A stretch of 33,629 bases of DNA, taken from a virus. A program made the position numbers and the translations under genes. This document shows, piece after piece, positions 1 through 8,176 of the stretch. The stretch spans positions 1-33,629 of IMG/VR virus record IMGVR_UViG_3300031576_000216; one strand, given 5' to 3'. The notes below the pieces were generated by a model that saw nothing but the letters and a program-made list of their open reading frames with translations, did not search any database and was not told the origin of the DNA. Positions within the stretch are counted from its first letter, which is position 1. Each line of letters starts with the position of its first letter.

Positions 1-157
1 CATTGAGCTGCGATTCACTAACCGCGACCCGTTTATCAATCTCAGCAACCTCCACCAAACTCGCCTTGGACTCAAGCCGCATCGTAGCCCCGACCGCCCC
101 CACCAGCAAGGAAAAGACGATCGCGGCCTCCAACACTATTTTACCGGAGGGGCGCAA
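1..157 (-). CDS. membrane-anchored coiled-coil protein, partial (spanin/lysis-accessory-like)
   Basis: The N-terminal 52 codons of a leftward gene whose 3' end lies outside the window. I choose a TTG start at 157-155 because GGAGG lies six bases upstream and no stop intervenes; a GTG at 136-134 is an alternative. The start overlaps the end of the 1385-aa gene by 17 bases. The product opens with a short polar stretch, then a hydrophobic segment around residues 8-26 (VLEAAIVFSLLVGAVGA). A charged stretch follows that looks helical or coiled-coil (ESKASLVEVAEIDKRVAVSE). One N-terminal membrane anchor followed by a coiled coil is typical of inner-membrane spanins and other small phage envelope proteins, and the end of a late operon is a usual place for lysis genes. 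The lysis role is inferred from architecture and position only. Confidence 0.5.
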   Translation of the reverse strand, partial: MRPSGKIVLEAAIVFSLLVGAVGATMRLESKASLVEVAEIDKRVAVSESQLN

Positions 158-3100
158 CTTTTGCCTCCACAGCGCGAGCCTTAGTCTGCACCCGTTTATT
201 ATACAGGAAAATCGTCTGGTCTACCGCTTGTTTAAGGGTAATTTCGCCCGAGTCTAACCGACCTTTAATTCGCGCCTGGGCCGAGGCCAAATCCTTATCC
301 TTTGCATTGAGTTGCGAGATTTGCTTGTAAATATAGGCGGGATCGCGCTTTGTGGTACGAAATCCCGCAATCGCCGCCGCCTTTAGCGCCGGATCCCGCT
401 CGGTCCCTAGCGGCCCCGGGACACCCTCGATCGCCCGGAAAAGTTCGGGGAGATTCTGGGCCGAGCCCGGCACGAGAAGCTGGGCGGCCAGGTGCACCGC
501 GATTTGATTTTCGGCGGGCTCCTCGGGACGCAGGTTCAGCTTATAGGGACCGACAACGGCAGCCGCCAAAGGTCCCGAAAAGAAATAGCGCCGCCCCAAT
601 TCGAGGGCGTTAAGCACCGTATCCCCAGCCACATCCTCACCTGGACGATCCTTTAACAGACCCAGTACTTCGAAGTTAGGAATGAGCCCCCCGATTTCCC
701 AATCAAGCGGCACCGGCTCGTTCTCAAGTGTTATTGAAAGTGACTCAGGAAACTCGGCATAGGATGCCATACGCTCAATTTTCTTCCGTTCAAAGGCAGC
801 CCTAGCCGTCTCGGCTCCCGGAAGATCAGTTTTCCCATAAAGCCACGCCCCACCCCCCGCCCCCAACGCTGTCGCCGTAAGGAACCCGGTCAGATCGACC
901 GGACGACGCGCGAGGGCGCGACCCCAAATAGGCAGTGACAGTAGCTTCGCCGAGATGTAAGGATCCACAATTAGCGAGGTGGCCGGAACCTTACGTAGGA
1001 CATCAACGAGCTTCGATGTGCGGCGGAAGTTGATGAACCAGTCATCGATATACTGGAGCGCTTCTTGGTGGGACAGCCGCCGCGGCTTTGACCAGTTATT
1101 CAAAGCAATTCCACGCCCGCCATCCAACCCGGTCGCTTTTATATAAGTTGAAATCTTGGCCGCCCGATCGAAAGCAGAATAGAACGCAGACGCCTTAATT
1201 ACGGCGGTATCAGCAGCTCGCGCCGAGCGCTCCCACATACCGGCGGGCGTCCCCGAAAGGGCCGCGTCGGCTAGAATTTGATCCGCCCGGTTTACCGCCT
1301 CAGCCTCTCCGAAACCCTCAAGACGGCCCTCTTTTTCGAGTAGTTTAAAGATCTTTCCTGGCCGCTGGACCTCTTTCCACGCCATAAGATGGGCGCGGAA
1401 GTTTCGCGGATTCATTGGATGATTTCCGGCCAGCCACATGTTGATAAAGTTTGAACCCGCCTGGAATGCCGGACCCGAGGGGCTTAGGATCGTGTTCTTC
1501 ATCCGAAACCAGTTCATCGTCTTATTAAAGGCGCGGACGACCGCGAACTGCTCCCCTATCCCTTGACCGCGCCCCAAAAAACCAAGATTATCCTGAAGCA
1601 TATCTACCATCCAACGGGGGGCGGTGGCATCTTTGGTGTCGGCGAGCCATTGAAGCTGCGGAATTCGCACCATCTCGTCGGGCGCCTCTTTCGCATAACG
1701 CGTAACGTTACGAAGGATCTGGTTTGTGAAACGGAGCGCGGCCTCGGTCCGTTTTACGTTGACGTAGGTGTTCAATACGACACCGAGGTTCTTGTGTTCC
1801 CCGCGCAGGGCTCGTGCAAGTGGATCGTAAAGACTGCGGGCGCGCAGTATCTTGGTTCGAGCCGCGTCCTTTACGCCGCCAATACTTAGAACCGGAAGCA
1901 ACTGTTCCTGCCGTCGACCAAGATGCCCTTCTGCCCAGGCGGCAAATTCAGCCGCCGTCATCTTGCGTGGGGCGCCATGCTTAGTGAGTCTCGCTGCGAT
2001 TTGAGTCTGAATCCAGTCCTGCGTTCCTGCCGGATCAAGTCCCGCCTGGGGCTTACCAATAAGGCGCGGTAGATCTTGTGCAAAAAGTGGGGACCCCGAC
2101 TTATCAACAAAAACAAGACTGCCTTTCTTGGTTCCGGGTAGTACGTACCGGTTGATGCTCACGGCCCGTTTAACCACGGATACCACGTCAGCCGTCGGGA
2201 TGGCCTTGGCGTAGCTTCGGGTTTGGTAACGACCAAGGTTTCCTTGAACAGCCGCCGCTACCTTATTATCGCCACGCTCGGCGAGGAATTTGGAGATTCG
2301 CGCGCCGGCCCGGTCCGTTTCCGAAAGCATCGACCGCACCACCGCTTGTGTATCCTTTTGCTTCGGCGTGACGGACGGAAGAATGCGCGCGGGATCTGGA
2401 TCTCCCAGATCGCGGAGTGTAAGAACGCGCTTTCCAACACGCGGATCCACCTCGGGAATCCCCTTGGTAAGAACCTTCGCGTATCCCCGGGCGCTTCGGG
2501 CAAGGGCGGTTTTAGCACCGACGAAACGCAAACGGGCCGCAACCGCCTCGGGGTGGGCGAAAGCCTCGCGGGCGAAAATTCGCTTGGCCCCGCGTCCAAA
2601 CCGGGTAAGGGCTTCGACGGTCGCAGGTGAAAAAACACGAACCGCGCCCAGTTCATCCTCCCCCGCTAGTCTTTGAGCTGCGCGTATCTTATCAACAGCT
2701 GCTACCGCGCTTTTAATTGCCGCCGCCACTTCCTCATTCCGCAACGGTAGGTCGCGCACGCGTTTCGCCTCCGAAGCTACCGCCTCTAGTTTTTTGGCTG
2801 CGTATATCTTATCAGCAGCCGCCGCCCTTTCACGAATTCTCGCCACGTCGGCCGCCCTTTCCGCCGCCAGTTCCTCCTTCAGCAACTGCTTTTCGCGCGC
2901 GGCCCGCGCCTCATAAATTAGTGCTTCTTTATTCATTCTCGCAGATTCGAGTTCCCGTGCCGCTTTCGCCTCAGGAGATGCGTAGTGTGCGGCCCGAGTG
3001 CGCGCCATAAGAGCCGGAAACTCCGCCACCTCGCGCTCTCGCGCGCGCTCTGCAAACGCCCTTTGTTCCGGCGTTAGCGGCGGCTCAACTTGTGCCTCGG

Positions 3101-4298
3101 CCGCCCGCAGCGCCTTTCGAAGTTCTTCCCCCCGCAATTCACCAATCCCCTCACGCATCTTTTGAAATGCGGCAGTTTCTTGTATATTCACAGCTTTTAA
3201 TGGAACGCGCGCCGTCTTTTCTCCAACCGACGGCAGCGTAACTCGTGACACGGGCCGTACCGGCTTCTTCATCAGGCGCACCAGCCGTTTCGGAAGATTC
3301 CGACCAGGACGAGGCGCCACGACGGGTTCCCCCGCAAGAAGCTGATCCATAAGGGCGCGCCGCGCTTCCAGTGTCGCGGGCGGACGTTCTGGAATGCGGA
3401 CAGGTATTGCCGGGCGACCTTCAATGGGCGGCGGTGGTGTGCGTCTTGGCGCACGAAGACGGCGATACGGATCAAAAACTCCGGCGCGTCGACTAGCCGC
3501 CAGTTCAGCAGCAGCGCGTCGTATAAGCGCTATAGCTCCCGCCACCACCGGAACAGAAGCCGCCGATATCCCAGCCTGAGCCGCGCGCTGTCCTGCGCTC
3601 TCGGCAGGAAGAAGCCCACCGACGACTCCGGCTCCGCCCGCTTCTCCCGCTAGAGCGGCACGCGCCCCTCCTCCAAGTAAACGCGCCCCCTTGGCGCCTG
3701 CGAGCGGGCCGGCAATAAAAGGCAGGGTCTCCCCTGCAAATTGCGTGCCAAAGGCGAGCGGGGCGGCTAGCCCCGGACGGCGTGTCGCGAAGCGTTCATA
3801 GGCGGTAACAGCTTCGGGCGAGATTCCAGACGTTGGATCCGTAATGTCACCGCCATACCCAAGCGCGGCCCCCTTTCCGAGCGCCCCACCGAAATACTGT
3901 CCGAGCGCCCGCCCCTCTTCGCGGTGTGGGCTCGGAATCCCGCGCGGCGGATAGAAGCCGGCTGCGACCTCACCACCAACGAATTCGCCGGCCTTAACGA
4001 GTTTCGGCCCAACCCGCGCGCCTATCTCACCGATCTTACGGCTTACGCGCTCAATCGGACCGGGTGGCTTAATCCCGGGGACTCCGGCCGGAGTCGCGTT
4101 AAAGTCCGCAAGCGTTCGCATCGACGCCTGTTGCGGAGAGGCGCCCTGGTCCAGATAATGGCGCCTCCGAGTCGCGATCTCTTTTATGATGGCCGCATCT
4201 ACGCCGGCCGGTTCATAGCCCTGATCCCGTGCCCAGTCAACATACTCGGCAAAGCCGGGATACATGGCCTTCAGTTCATCGTAGGTCGGAGTCGCCAT
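141..4298 (-). CDS. giant internal virion / DNA-ejection protein (1385 aa)
   Basis: The largest protein of the window and near the last of the late operon. Residues 1-75 form a charged helical head. Residues about 90-290 are rich in Gly, Ala and hydrophobic residues. Residues about 380-560 are Ala/Arg/Glu-rich and predicted coiled coil, with two similar DNA stretches near 2676-2710 and 2800-2830 suggesting an internal duplication. The C-terminal 600 residues look helical, with a second Gly/Ala-rich hydrophobic stretch near residue 1190 (TGFLTATALGAGGGAWLYG). In podoviruses a 1000-1500-aa helical protein at this position is normally an internal core protein ejected with the DNA (compare T7 gp16 or P22 gp16/gp20). 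I see no clear lytic transglycosylase motif and no RNA polymerase motif. The ejection role is inferred from size, composition and position. Confidence 0.6.
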   Translation of the reverse strand: MATPTYDELKAMYPGFAEYVDWARDQGYEPAGVDAAIIKEIATRRRHYLDQGASPQQASMRTLADFNATPAGVPGIKPPGPIERVSRKIGEIGARVGPKLVKAGEFVGGEVAAGFYPPRGIPSPHREEGRALGQYFGGALGKGAALGYGGDITDPTSGISPEAVTAYERFATRRPGLAAPLAFGTQFAGETLPFIAGPLAGAKGARLLGGGARAALAGEAGGAGVVGGLLPAESAGQRAAQAGISAASVPVVAGAIALIRRAAAELAASRRAGVFDPYRRLRAPRRTPPPPIEGRPAIPVRIPERPPATLEARRALMDQLLAGEPVVAPRPGRNLPKRLVRLMKKPVRPVSRVTLPSVGEKTARVPLKAVNIQETAAFQKMREGIGELRGEELRKALRAAEAQVEPPLTPEQRAFAERAREREVAEFPALMARTRAAHYASPEAKAARELESARMNKEALIYEARAAREKQLLKEELAAERAADVARIRERAAAADKIYAAKKLEAVASEAKRVRDLPLRNEEVAAAIKSAVAAVDKIRAAQRLAGEDELGAVRVFSPATVEALTRFGRGAKRIFAREAFAHPEAVAARLRFVGAKTALARSARGYAKVLTKGIPEVDPRVGKRVLTLRDLGDPDPARILPSVTPKQKDTQAVVRSMLSETDRAGARISKFLAERGDNKVAAAVQGNLGRYQTRSYAKAIPTADVVSVVKRAVSINRYVLPGTKKGSLVFVDKSGSPLFAQDLPRLIGKPQAGLDPAGTQDWIQTQIAARLTKHGAPRKMTAAEFAAWAEGHLGRRQEQLLPVLSIGGVKDAARTKILRARSLYDPLARALRGEHKNLGVVLNTYVNVKRTEAALRFTNQILRNVTRYAKEAPDEMVRIPQLQWLADTKDATAPRWMVDMLQDNLGFLGRGQGIGEQFAVVRAFNKTMNWFRMKNTILSPSGPAFQAGSNFINMWLAGNHPMNPRNFRAHLMAWKEVQRPGKIFKLLEKEGRLEGFGEAEAVNRADQILADAALSGTPAGMWERSARAADTAVIKASAFYSAFDRAAKISTYIKATGLDGGRGIALNNWSKPRRLSHQEALQYIDDWFINFRRTSKLVDVLRKVPATSLIVDPYISAKLLSLPIWGRALARRPVDLTGFLTATALGAGGGAWLYGKTDLPGAETARAAFERKKIERMASYAEFPESLSITLENEPVPLDWEIGGLIPNFEVLGLLKDRPGEDVAGDTVLNALELGRRYFFSGPLAAAVVGPYKLNLRPEEPAENQIAVHLAAQLLVPGSAQNLPELFRAIEGVPGPLGTERDPALKAAAIAGFRTTKRDPAYIYKQISQLNAKDKDLASAQARIKGRLDSGEITLKQAVDQTIFLYNKRVQTKARAVEAKVAPLR

Positions 4299-4301
4299 GC
4301 A

Positions 4302-4934
4302 CTAGTATTCCCGCGGCGGAGCGATTGTCGGGGGCGGAGGAACGCGAATTTTAGGGCGTGATCCCCCACCCTTCGCGCCCAAAACGTTGGGATAGGGCGG
4401 CTCGATTCCCTGGGCCGCGGCGAGGCGGTTCGCCTCACGCTGCAAGGTCGCGATCTGCTCATCTCGCTGTGGGTTACGAAGCGAGGCCGCAATCACCGGA
4501 TTCCCTCCAGCGATGAGGGCCTGCATCGTATCAACGTCGTTATTAACTAGCGCACCGATCATCCGCAGAACGTCAACGTACTGCTTATCAACTGGATAAC
4601 GATCGGCCCCCTGACCCGCGCGGCGGATATCTAGCCCTTCCTGACCGCGAGTTTCGCGCCCTAAAAGACCACCAAGACCTAGAAGTTCGCCGCGTGTCTC
4701 GCCCACGCCTTGGAGACCCTCCATCCCAGGAAGGGCGGACATGAGCGCGCGCACATATTCATTTGGAGCCGGCGCCTGCTCCCGCCTGAGCCCTCCGATT
4801 TGGAGTCCGCGCTGCTCCATAAGCTGGCGCATCTCCTCCTCCTGAAGATCCTCTTGCCGCCGCTGTGAGCGGCCCTGTGTGAAACCCGCGGCCCCCGCGC
4901 CCAGATATGGAAGAACTGAAAGAAGCCCGCTCAT
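4302..4934 (-). CDS. putative virion protein (210 aa)
   Basis: A leftward late gene ending three bases before the giant virion protein starts. Its ATG overlaps the preceding stop by one base (TAATG). The N-terminus (MSGLLSVLPYLGAGAAGFTQ) is hydrophobic and Gly/Ala-rich. A Gln/Arg/Glu-rich probable coiled coil follows at residues about 20-55, and the C-terminus is Pro-rich (RVPPPPTIAPP). I do not recognise a family. A hydrophobic N-terminus with a coiled coil, beside the giant internal protein, fits the small ejection or internal-core proteins of podoviruses (P22 gp7-like in position), but this is context only. Confidence 0.6.
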   Translation of the reverse strand: MSGLLSVLPYLGAGAAGFTQGRSQRRQEDLQEEEMRQLMEQRGLQIGGLRREQAPAPNEYVRALMSALPGMEGLQGVGETRGELLGLGGLLGRETRGQEGLDIRRAGQGADRYPVDKQYVDVLRMIGALVNNDVDTMQALIAGGNPVIAASLRNPQRDEQIATLQREANRLAAAQGIEPPYPNVLGAKGGGSRPKIRVPPPPTIAPPREY

Positions 4935-5368
4935 TATCGATACCCCCCGCGCCCGCCGTAAGCGCCTCCAAGTTGCGCGCCCCCCTGGCCCCCGAGCTGT
5001 TGCAGATAGTACATAAGTTCCATCAGGTCGTAATCCTGTGGTCCCGCTGACTGGGCTCTATCGCCATATTCCTCTCCGAACTCCTGCGGCTGGACCCCCA
5101 ACTTCAGGGCCATCGATTGTTCCCGAAGCTGACCTTGCCGCATCCGGCCGAGTGCCGTTAAAAGCTGAACCAAACCTTGGACTTGCTCGGCCTGCTGTTG
5201 ACGTGCCACCTGTTCCTGCATGAACGCCGTCCGCCGGTTCAAGCCCTGCATCGCCCCCATCCGCGCCACATCCTGCTCCGTTTGTGGGAGTCCAGCCACG
5301 GCAGCGGCATTCGCCCCACCTTGTCCCGACATCCGCCGCGCCCGCCCCAATCCTGAAATCGCACTCAT
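4934..5368 (-). CDS. putative virion protein, Gln/Gly-rich (144 aa)
   Basis: A leftward late gene between two other small putative virion genes. The middle (residues about 45-85) is very rich in Gln, Arg and Leu and probably a coiled coil (QEQVARQQQAEQVQGLVQLL). The C-terminus is low-complexity Gly/Gln/Tyr-rich, ending in GGRGGYR. No catalytic or metal-binding motif is visible. Composition resembles its neighbours at 4302-4934 and 5378-5968, so the three may form one structural subcomplex with the giant internal protein, possibly for genome delivery. Function unassigned. Confidence 0.6.
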   Translation of the reverse strand: MSAISGLGRARRMSGQGGANAAAVAGLPQTEQDVARMGAMQGLNRRTAFMQEQVARQQQAEQVQGLVQLLTALGRMRQGQLREQSMALKLGVQPQEFGEEYGDRAQSAGPQDYDLMELMYYLQQLGGQGGAQLGGAYGGRGGYR

Positions 5369-5377
5369 CGTATCCCC

Positions 5378-5968
5378 CTACGCGAAGTAACCCAGCGCCA
5401 TCAACAGCGACAGTAGATTCTGTTGCGCCGCAGCACGATCGGCGGCGTTAAGTTGTTCTCGCTGTGCGGCGTACTGAGCCAAAACGTTGTTAATCGCCTG
5501 AATCTCCGAACCGGCCTGGATCCCACCCCCACCGATACCTTGCGCTAGCGCCCGCTGTCTCGCGAGGCGCCCCTCGGTTTCCGCCTCGTATTGTGCGGCC
5601 TGCTCGGATCGTTCCGCCCGTCGCTCCGTAGTTAGCGGATTCTTTCCCGCCAAAAGCTGCTCTAGGTCGGAAAAGGTCCGACTGTAAACGCCGCCGGTTC
5701 CATACACGTTGCCGCGCGCCGTCGGATCCAGATGTCGCGGATCTCTAGTTCGCCGATATCTTTCAACAGGTTGTCCAACCGCTGTCCCTAAGTGAGTTAG
5801 CCACCCTGCCGGCGGGGCACTGGACCCAAGAACGTACGCCTCTCGGGCGCGGCGACCGACTGGGCCTCCGCCACCAATAGGCTGGCTCACGAACCGGCGC
5901 GCCTCCGCCCCAATGGCCCGGCCTACCCGGCGAACCTCCCCGCCCCGCCCCAATCCAAGATCGCTCAT
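5378..5968 (-). CDS. putative virion protein (196 aa)
   Basis: A leftward late gene that overlaps the acetyltransferase gene by an ATGA junction (5965-5968). The N-terminal half is basic and Gly/Arg-rich. Residues about 105-150 are Glu/Arg/Ala-rich and probably helical (TTERRAERSEQAAQYEAETE). The C-terminus (QREQLNAADRAAAQQNLLSL) is another amphipathic helix. No recognised family. Its place among the internal virion genes and its helical, low-complexity character suggest an accessory virion or ejection protein. Confidence 0.6.
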   Translation of the reverse strand: MSDLGLGRGGEVRRVGRAIGAEARRFVSQPIGGGGPVGRRAREAYVLGSSAPPAGWLTHLGTAVGQPVERYRRTRDPRHLDPTARGNVYGTGGVYSRTFSDLEQLLAGKNPLTTERRAERSEQAAQYEAETEGRLARQRALAQGIGGGGIQAGSEIQAINNVLAQYAAQREQLNAADRAAAQQNLLSLLMALGYFA

Positions 5969-6477
5969 GCGTTATTCCTCCACCGCGCTTGCCGATACAT
6001 CAGCACTTCGTACGGCGTAAACCCCTTTTTAGTCCAGCGCTTTACCTGTGATTCTGTTGCTACCGCCGCGCACTCTATAACGTCTACCCGTAGTTCCTTT
6101 GCCCACTTTTCAACAGCCGCCTCTAGCCCACGCGCTACGGCCAAACAACGCCGAAACTCCGGAATCACATACATTTCAGCTACATGGACGTAAGTCTTTG
6201 GCCAACCGAATGGACGTTCATAGTTATAGGCTAACAGAAATCCAGCGGGCTGTCCATCGACTTTTGCAAGCCACAAATTCGTATCGTCGTCAAGCAATGA
6301 TTCAGAGAATTTCCGCGTTCGGTCAAGGATGACTTCGGAAGCATTTACGTCTATTTGGGGGTAGGCCATCCCGGCTTTGTAGGTTAGAAGCTCCTCCCGA
6401 ACAAGGGCCTGCCACATTTCGAACGCCACAAAAACCTCGCGGGCTTCGGCCAAGGCCACGGTAACTTTCTTATCCAA
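5965..6477 (-). CDS. GNAT-family N-acetyltransferase (170 aa)
   Basis: A single GNAT domain of about 150 residues, the usual size. The conserved core is visible: a beta-4 strand and acetyl-CoA loop around residues 105-125 (VAEMYVIPEFRRCLAVARGL), then the long helix and a C-terminal strand with W-x-K-K-G-F-x-P-Y, typical of the last GNAT motif. The P-loop equivalent, normally Q/R-x-x-G-x-G/A, reads R-R-C-L-A-V-A, so the first glycine is absent. The family transfers an acetyl group from acetyl-CoA to an amine. The gene sits between receptor-binding and internal virion genes and overlaps the 362-aa gene by eight bases, so it is expressed late. The substrate is unknown; an acetylated phage or host protein is possible. 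Such isolated GNAT genes recur in podovirus structural modules. Confidence 0.8.
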   Translation of the reverse strand: MDKKVTVALAEAREVFVAFEMWQALVREELLTYKAGMAYPQIDVNASEVILDRTRKFSESLLDDDTNLWLAKVDGQPAGFLLAYNYERPFGWPKTYVHVAEMYVIPEFRRCLAVARGLEAAVEKWAKELRVDVIECAAVATESQVKRWTKKGFTPYEVLMYRQARWRNNA

Positions 6478-7558
6478 ATTTATAACCCCAGAAATTTGTT
6501 CCGGCCACGTCCCCTAGAATGTCCGTTCCGGCAGCGTTGCATTGGGTGGCCACACGGATATCGTCCCCACGAGCGAGATTTAAAAGGGCGCTTCCGCTTA
6601 CAATCAACGTTTTGTCGATCGTCGAGTCCGCGAAACGCTGGTCGAGATGACTCAATACACTTAGGGCCGCCCCAGAATTGAGGTAGGTTTGAACGCGGTT
6701 CTCCGTGATCGGCGCGAAGAAGTCCACAGTGGCCCCTACAAGATATAGGCCCGGTTCCTTAATAACGACGCGATCGTTGGCGTTGTCAAACAAGTTGTAG
6801 TAATCAACGACCGCAGTAGAAAAGTTCACGATACGATGCGCTGTTCCTATGTTGTTCTGGTCGACGGCGTTATTGTGAACGCGCCAGGCCGGTGGCACGA
6901 CCTCAACGCGCACCTCGTCGATCCATAACGTGAAGTTCGTCCCGTCCGTATTTTTCCTGAGAAACACCGCGGCCCAGGTATCTGGGGTTGGGCTTTCCCG
7001 CGCAATTTCAACCACACTATCGTACTGCCAGATATTAGCGACCGCGGCGACTTTGTTCGCGAACCCGCCCATCGAACTGTAACTCCCCAATCCGGGTGCG
7101 GCACCAACGAGCTGAATCTGCAAGGAATCCCCGGCGGCTATAGAATCCGCCTTCCAACGAACTGTGATCCGATAGGCGCGGCCCGCCGCCACTCTAAAAA
7201 AAGGGCTCTGCCATGTTTGCGTAACGGTGCCAAAATTCCTGAAAACAAGCGATTCCCCACCCGACCGAACCTCGGAAGTCGCCGTGGCACGCCAAAACTC
7301 TTTATCAGTCGCAAATGTTCCCGTCCCACCAGCCTGTGGGTTGGCGAAACTGTGATCTAAATAATTCTTCGTCGGATCCCTCTGCGTGTCCCCAAAAAAC
7401 TCGACCAAACCGTGGCTTGCGAACCGTGCCCGTATTGTATCGTAAAACCCCTTGATCCAGGAGCCGGCCTGCGATTGCAGCACAGCGGCCGTCGGAGTTA
7501 AGTAGATCGCGCCCGACTCCAACTTGTGAATCAGGTCCTCTTTTCGGAGAAGCCCCAT
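6470..7558 (-). CDS. receptor-binding / tail appendage protein with C1q-like C-terminal domain (362 aa)
   Basis: Residues 1-60 form a helical attachment region (MGLLRKEDLIHKLESGAIYL). Residues about 70-215 look like a galactose-binding or carbohydrate-binding beta-sandwich, with a typical ending of that fold (NFTLWIDEVRVEV). The last ~130 residues resemble a C1q/TNF-like jelly roll: a His-Arg-Ile-Val-Asn-Phe entry, then KEPGLYLVGATVDFFAP, a strand with a Leu-Asn-Ser-Gly turn, and the closing GTNFWGYKFG. C1q-like heads are common at the tips of phage receptor-binding proteins and usually trimerise. It shares the opening M-G-L-L/I with the 202-aa protein just upstream. Likely binds host surface glycan or protein. 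Domain calls are by eye. Confidence 0.65.
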   Translation of the reverse strand: MGLLRKEDLIHKLESGAIYLTPTAAVLQSQAGSWIKGFYDTIRARFASHGLVEFFGDTQRDPTKNYLDHSFANPQAGGTGTFATDKEFWRATATSEVRSGGESLVFRNFGTVTQTWQSPFFRVAAGRAYRITVRWKADSIAAGDSLQIQLVGAAPGLGSYSSMGGFANKVAAVANIWQYDSVVEIARESPTPDTWAAVFLRKNTDGTNFTLWIDEVRVEVVPPAWRVHNNAVDQNNIGTAHRIVNFSTAVVDYYNLFDNANDRVVIKEPGLYLVGATVDFFAPITENRVQTYLNSGAALSVLSHLDQRFADSTIDKTLIVSGSALLNLARGDDIRVATQCNAAGTDILGDVAGTNFWGYKFG

Positions 7559-7567
7559 TAAGCCGCC

Positions 7568-8176
7568 CTACAACTCCCACCATTGATTCGTCGAGCTACC
7601 GTTAAGATCTCCATAGACGAAGGTCCCCAACGTTCCTCGATCATCCGTGGCATCAACGTTCCGTGTCTCAGCGGCGCCCACCGGGTTTTTGAACTTGAAG
7701 CTGTTAAGTAGATTCGTGTTGGTGTGTGCGATCACGATGGACCCCGCGCCCGAGTTGTCGCAGACAAGGGTAATAACAAGCCCGGCCGTTCCGCCAGTTA
7801 CCGTAGTAATCGTTGGGCTGTTCGCGTCGGTGCGCGTCAGCAATTTAAAACGGCTGGTCGTCGCTACCACAAAGGTCGTCGCCACCCCGTCCAGATTTAT
7901 CGTTTCCCGGTCGGCCGTGGTCGTATCGAGGCGCCAAGCGCCCGCCGATGGCGCAGTAGGGCGCGTCACCGTCTGAAGTCCGGCGCCGACGCTGTTGCTC
8001 TGAACAAGCGCCGTGTCCGCGACCTTCGTCCGGCCGATCGCCGCGCCGGACTTAACGTTGGTGTCGTCGATCAGACCGTTAAACTCGTCGTAGATCCGTT
8101 CCTTAACGGTGTTCAACTCCGTCGCCAAAAGATCATTTCCATCGACAAAATCTGGTGGTTCCGTGATGAGTCCCAT
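7568..8176 (-). CDS. tail fibre/appendage protein (202 aa)
   Basis: The N-terminal 55 residues (GNDLLATELNTVKERIYDEF and following) match the pattern common at the start of phage tail-fibre proteins, where a helix lies between the tail and a beta-rich shaft. Residues about 85-202 are Thr/Ala/Gly/Asp-rich and beta-predicted, ending NQWWEL. It abuts the tail protein gene (TAATG overlap at 8176) and precedes the C1q-like receptor-binding gene by nine bases. Probably links the receptor-binding protein to the tail or forms a short fibre. No enzymatic motif seen. Confidence 0.6.
   Translation of the reverse strand: MGLITEPPDFVDGNDLLATELNTVKERIYDEFNGLIDDTNVKSGAAIGRTKVADTALVQSNSVGAGLQTVTRPTAPSAGAWRLDTTTADRETINLDGVATTFVVATTSRFKLLTRTDANSPTITTVTGGTAGLVITLVCDNSGAGSIVIAHTNTNLLNSFKFKNPVGAAETRNVDATDDRGTLGTFVYGDLNGSSTNQWWEL

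Noticed and set aside
141-4298. Virion RNA polymerase (N4-type) as identity of the giant protein
   Set aside because: No T7-like polymerase motifs (such as the DxxGR and K-x-x-x-Y/G patterns) were found, and 1385 aa is far short of N4's.
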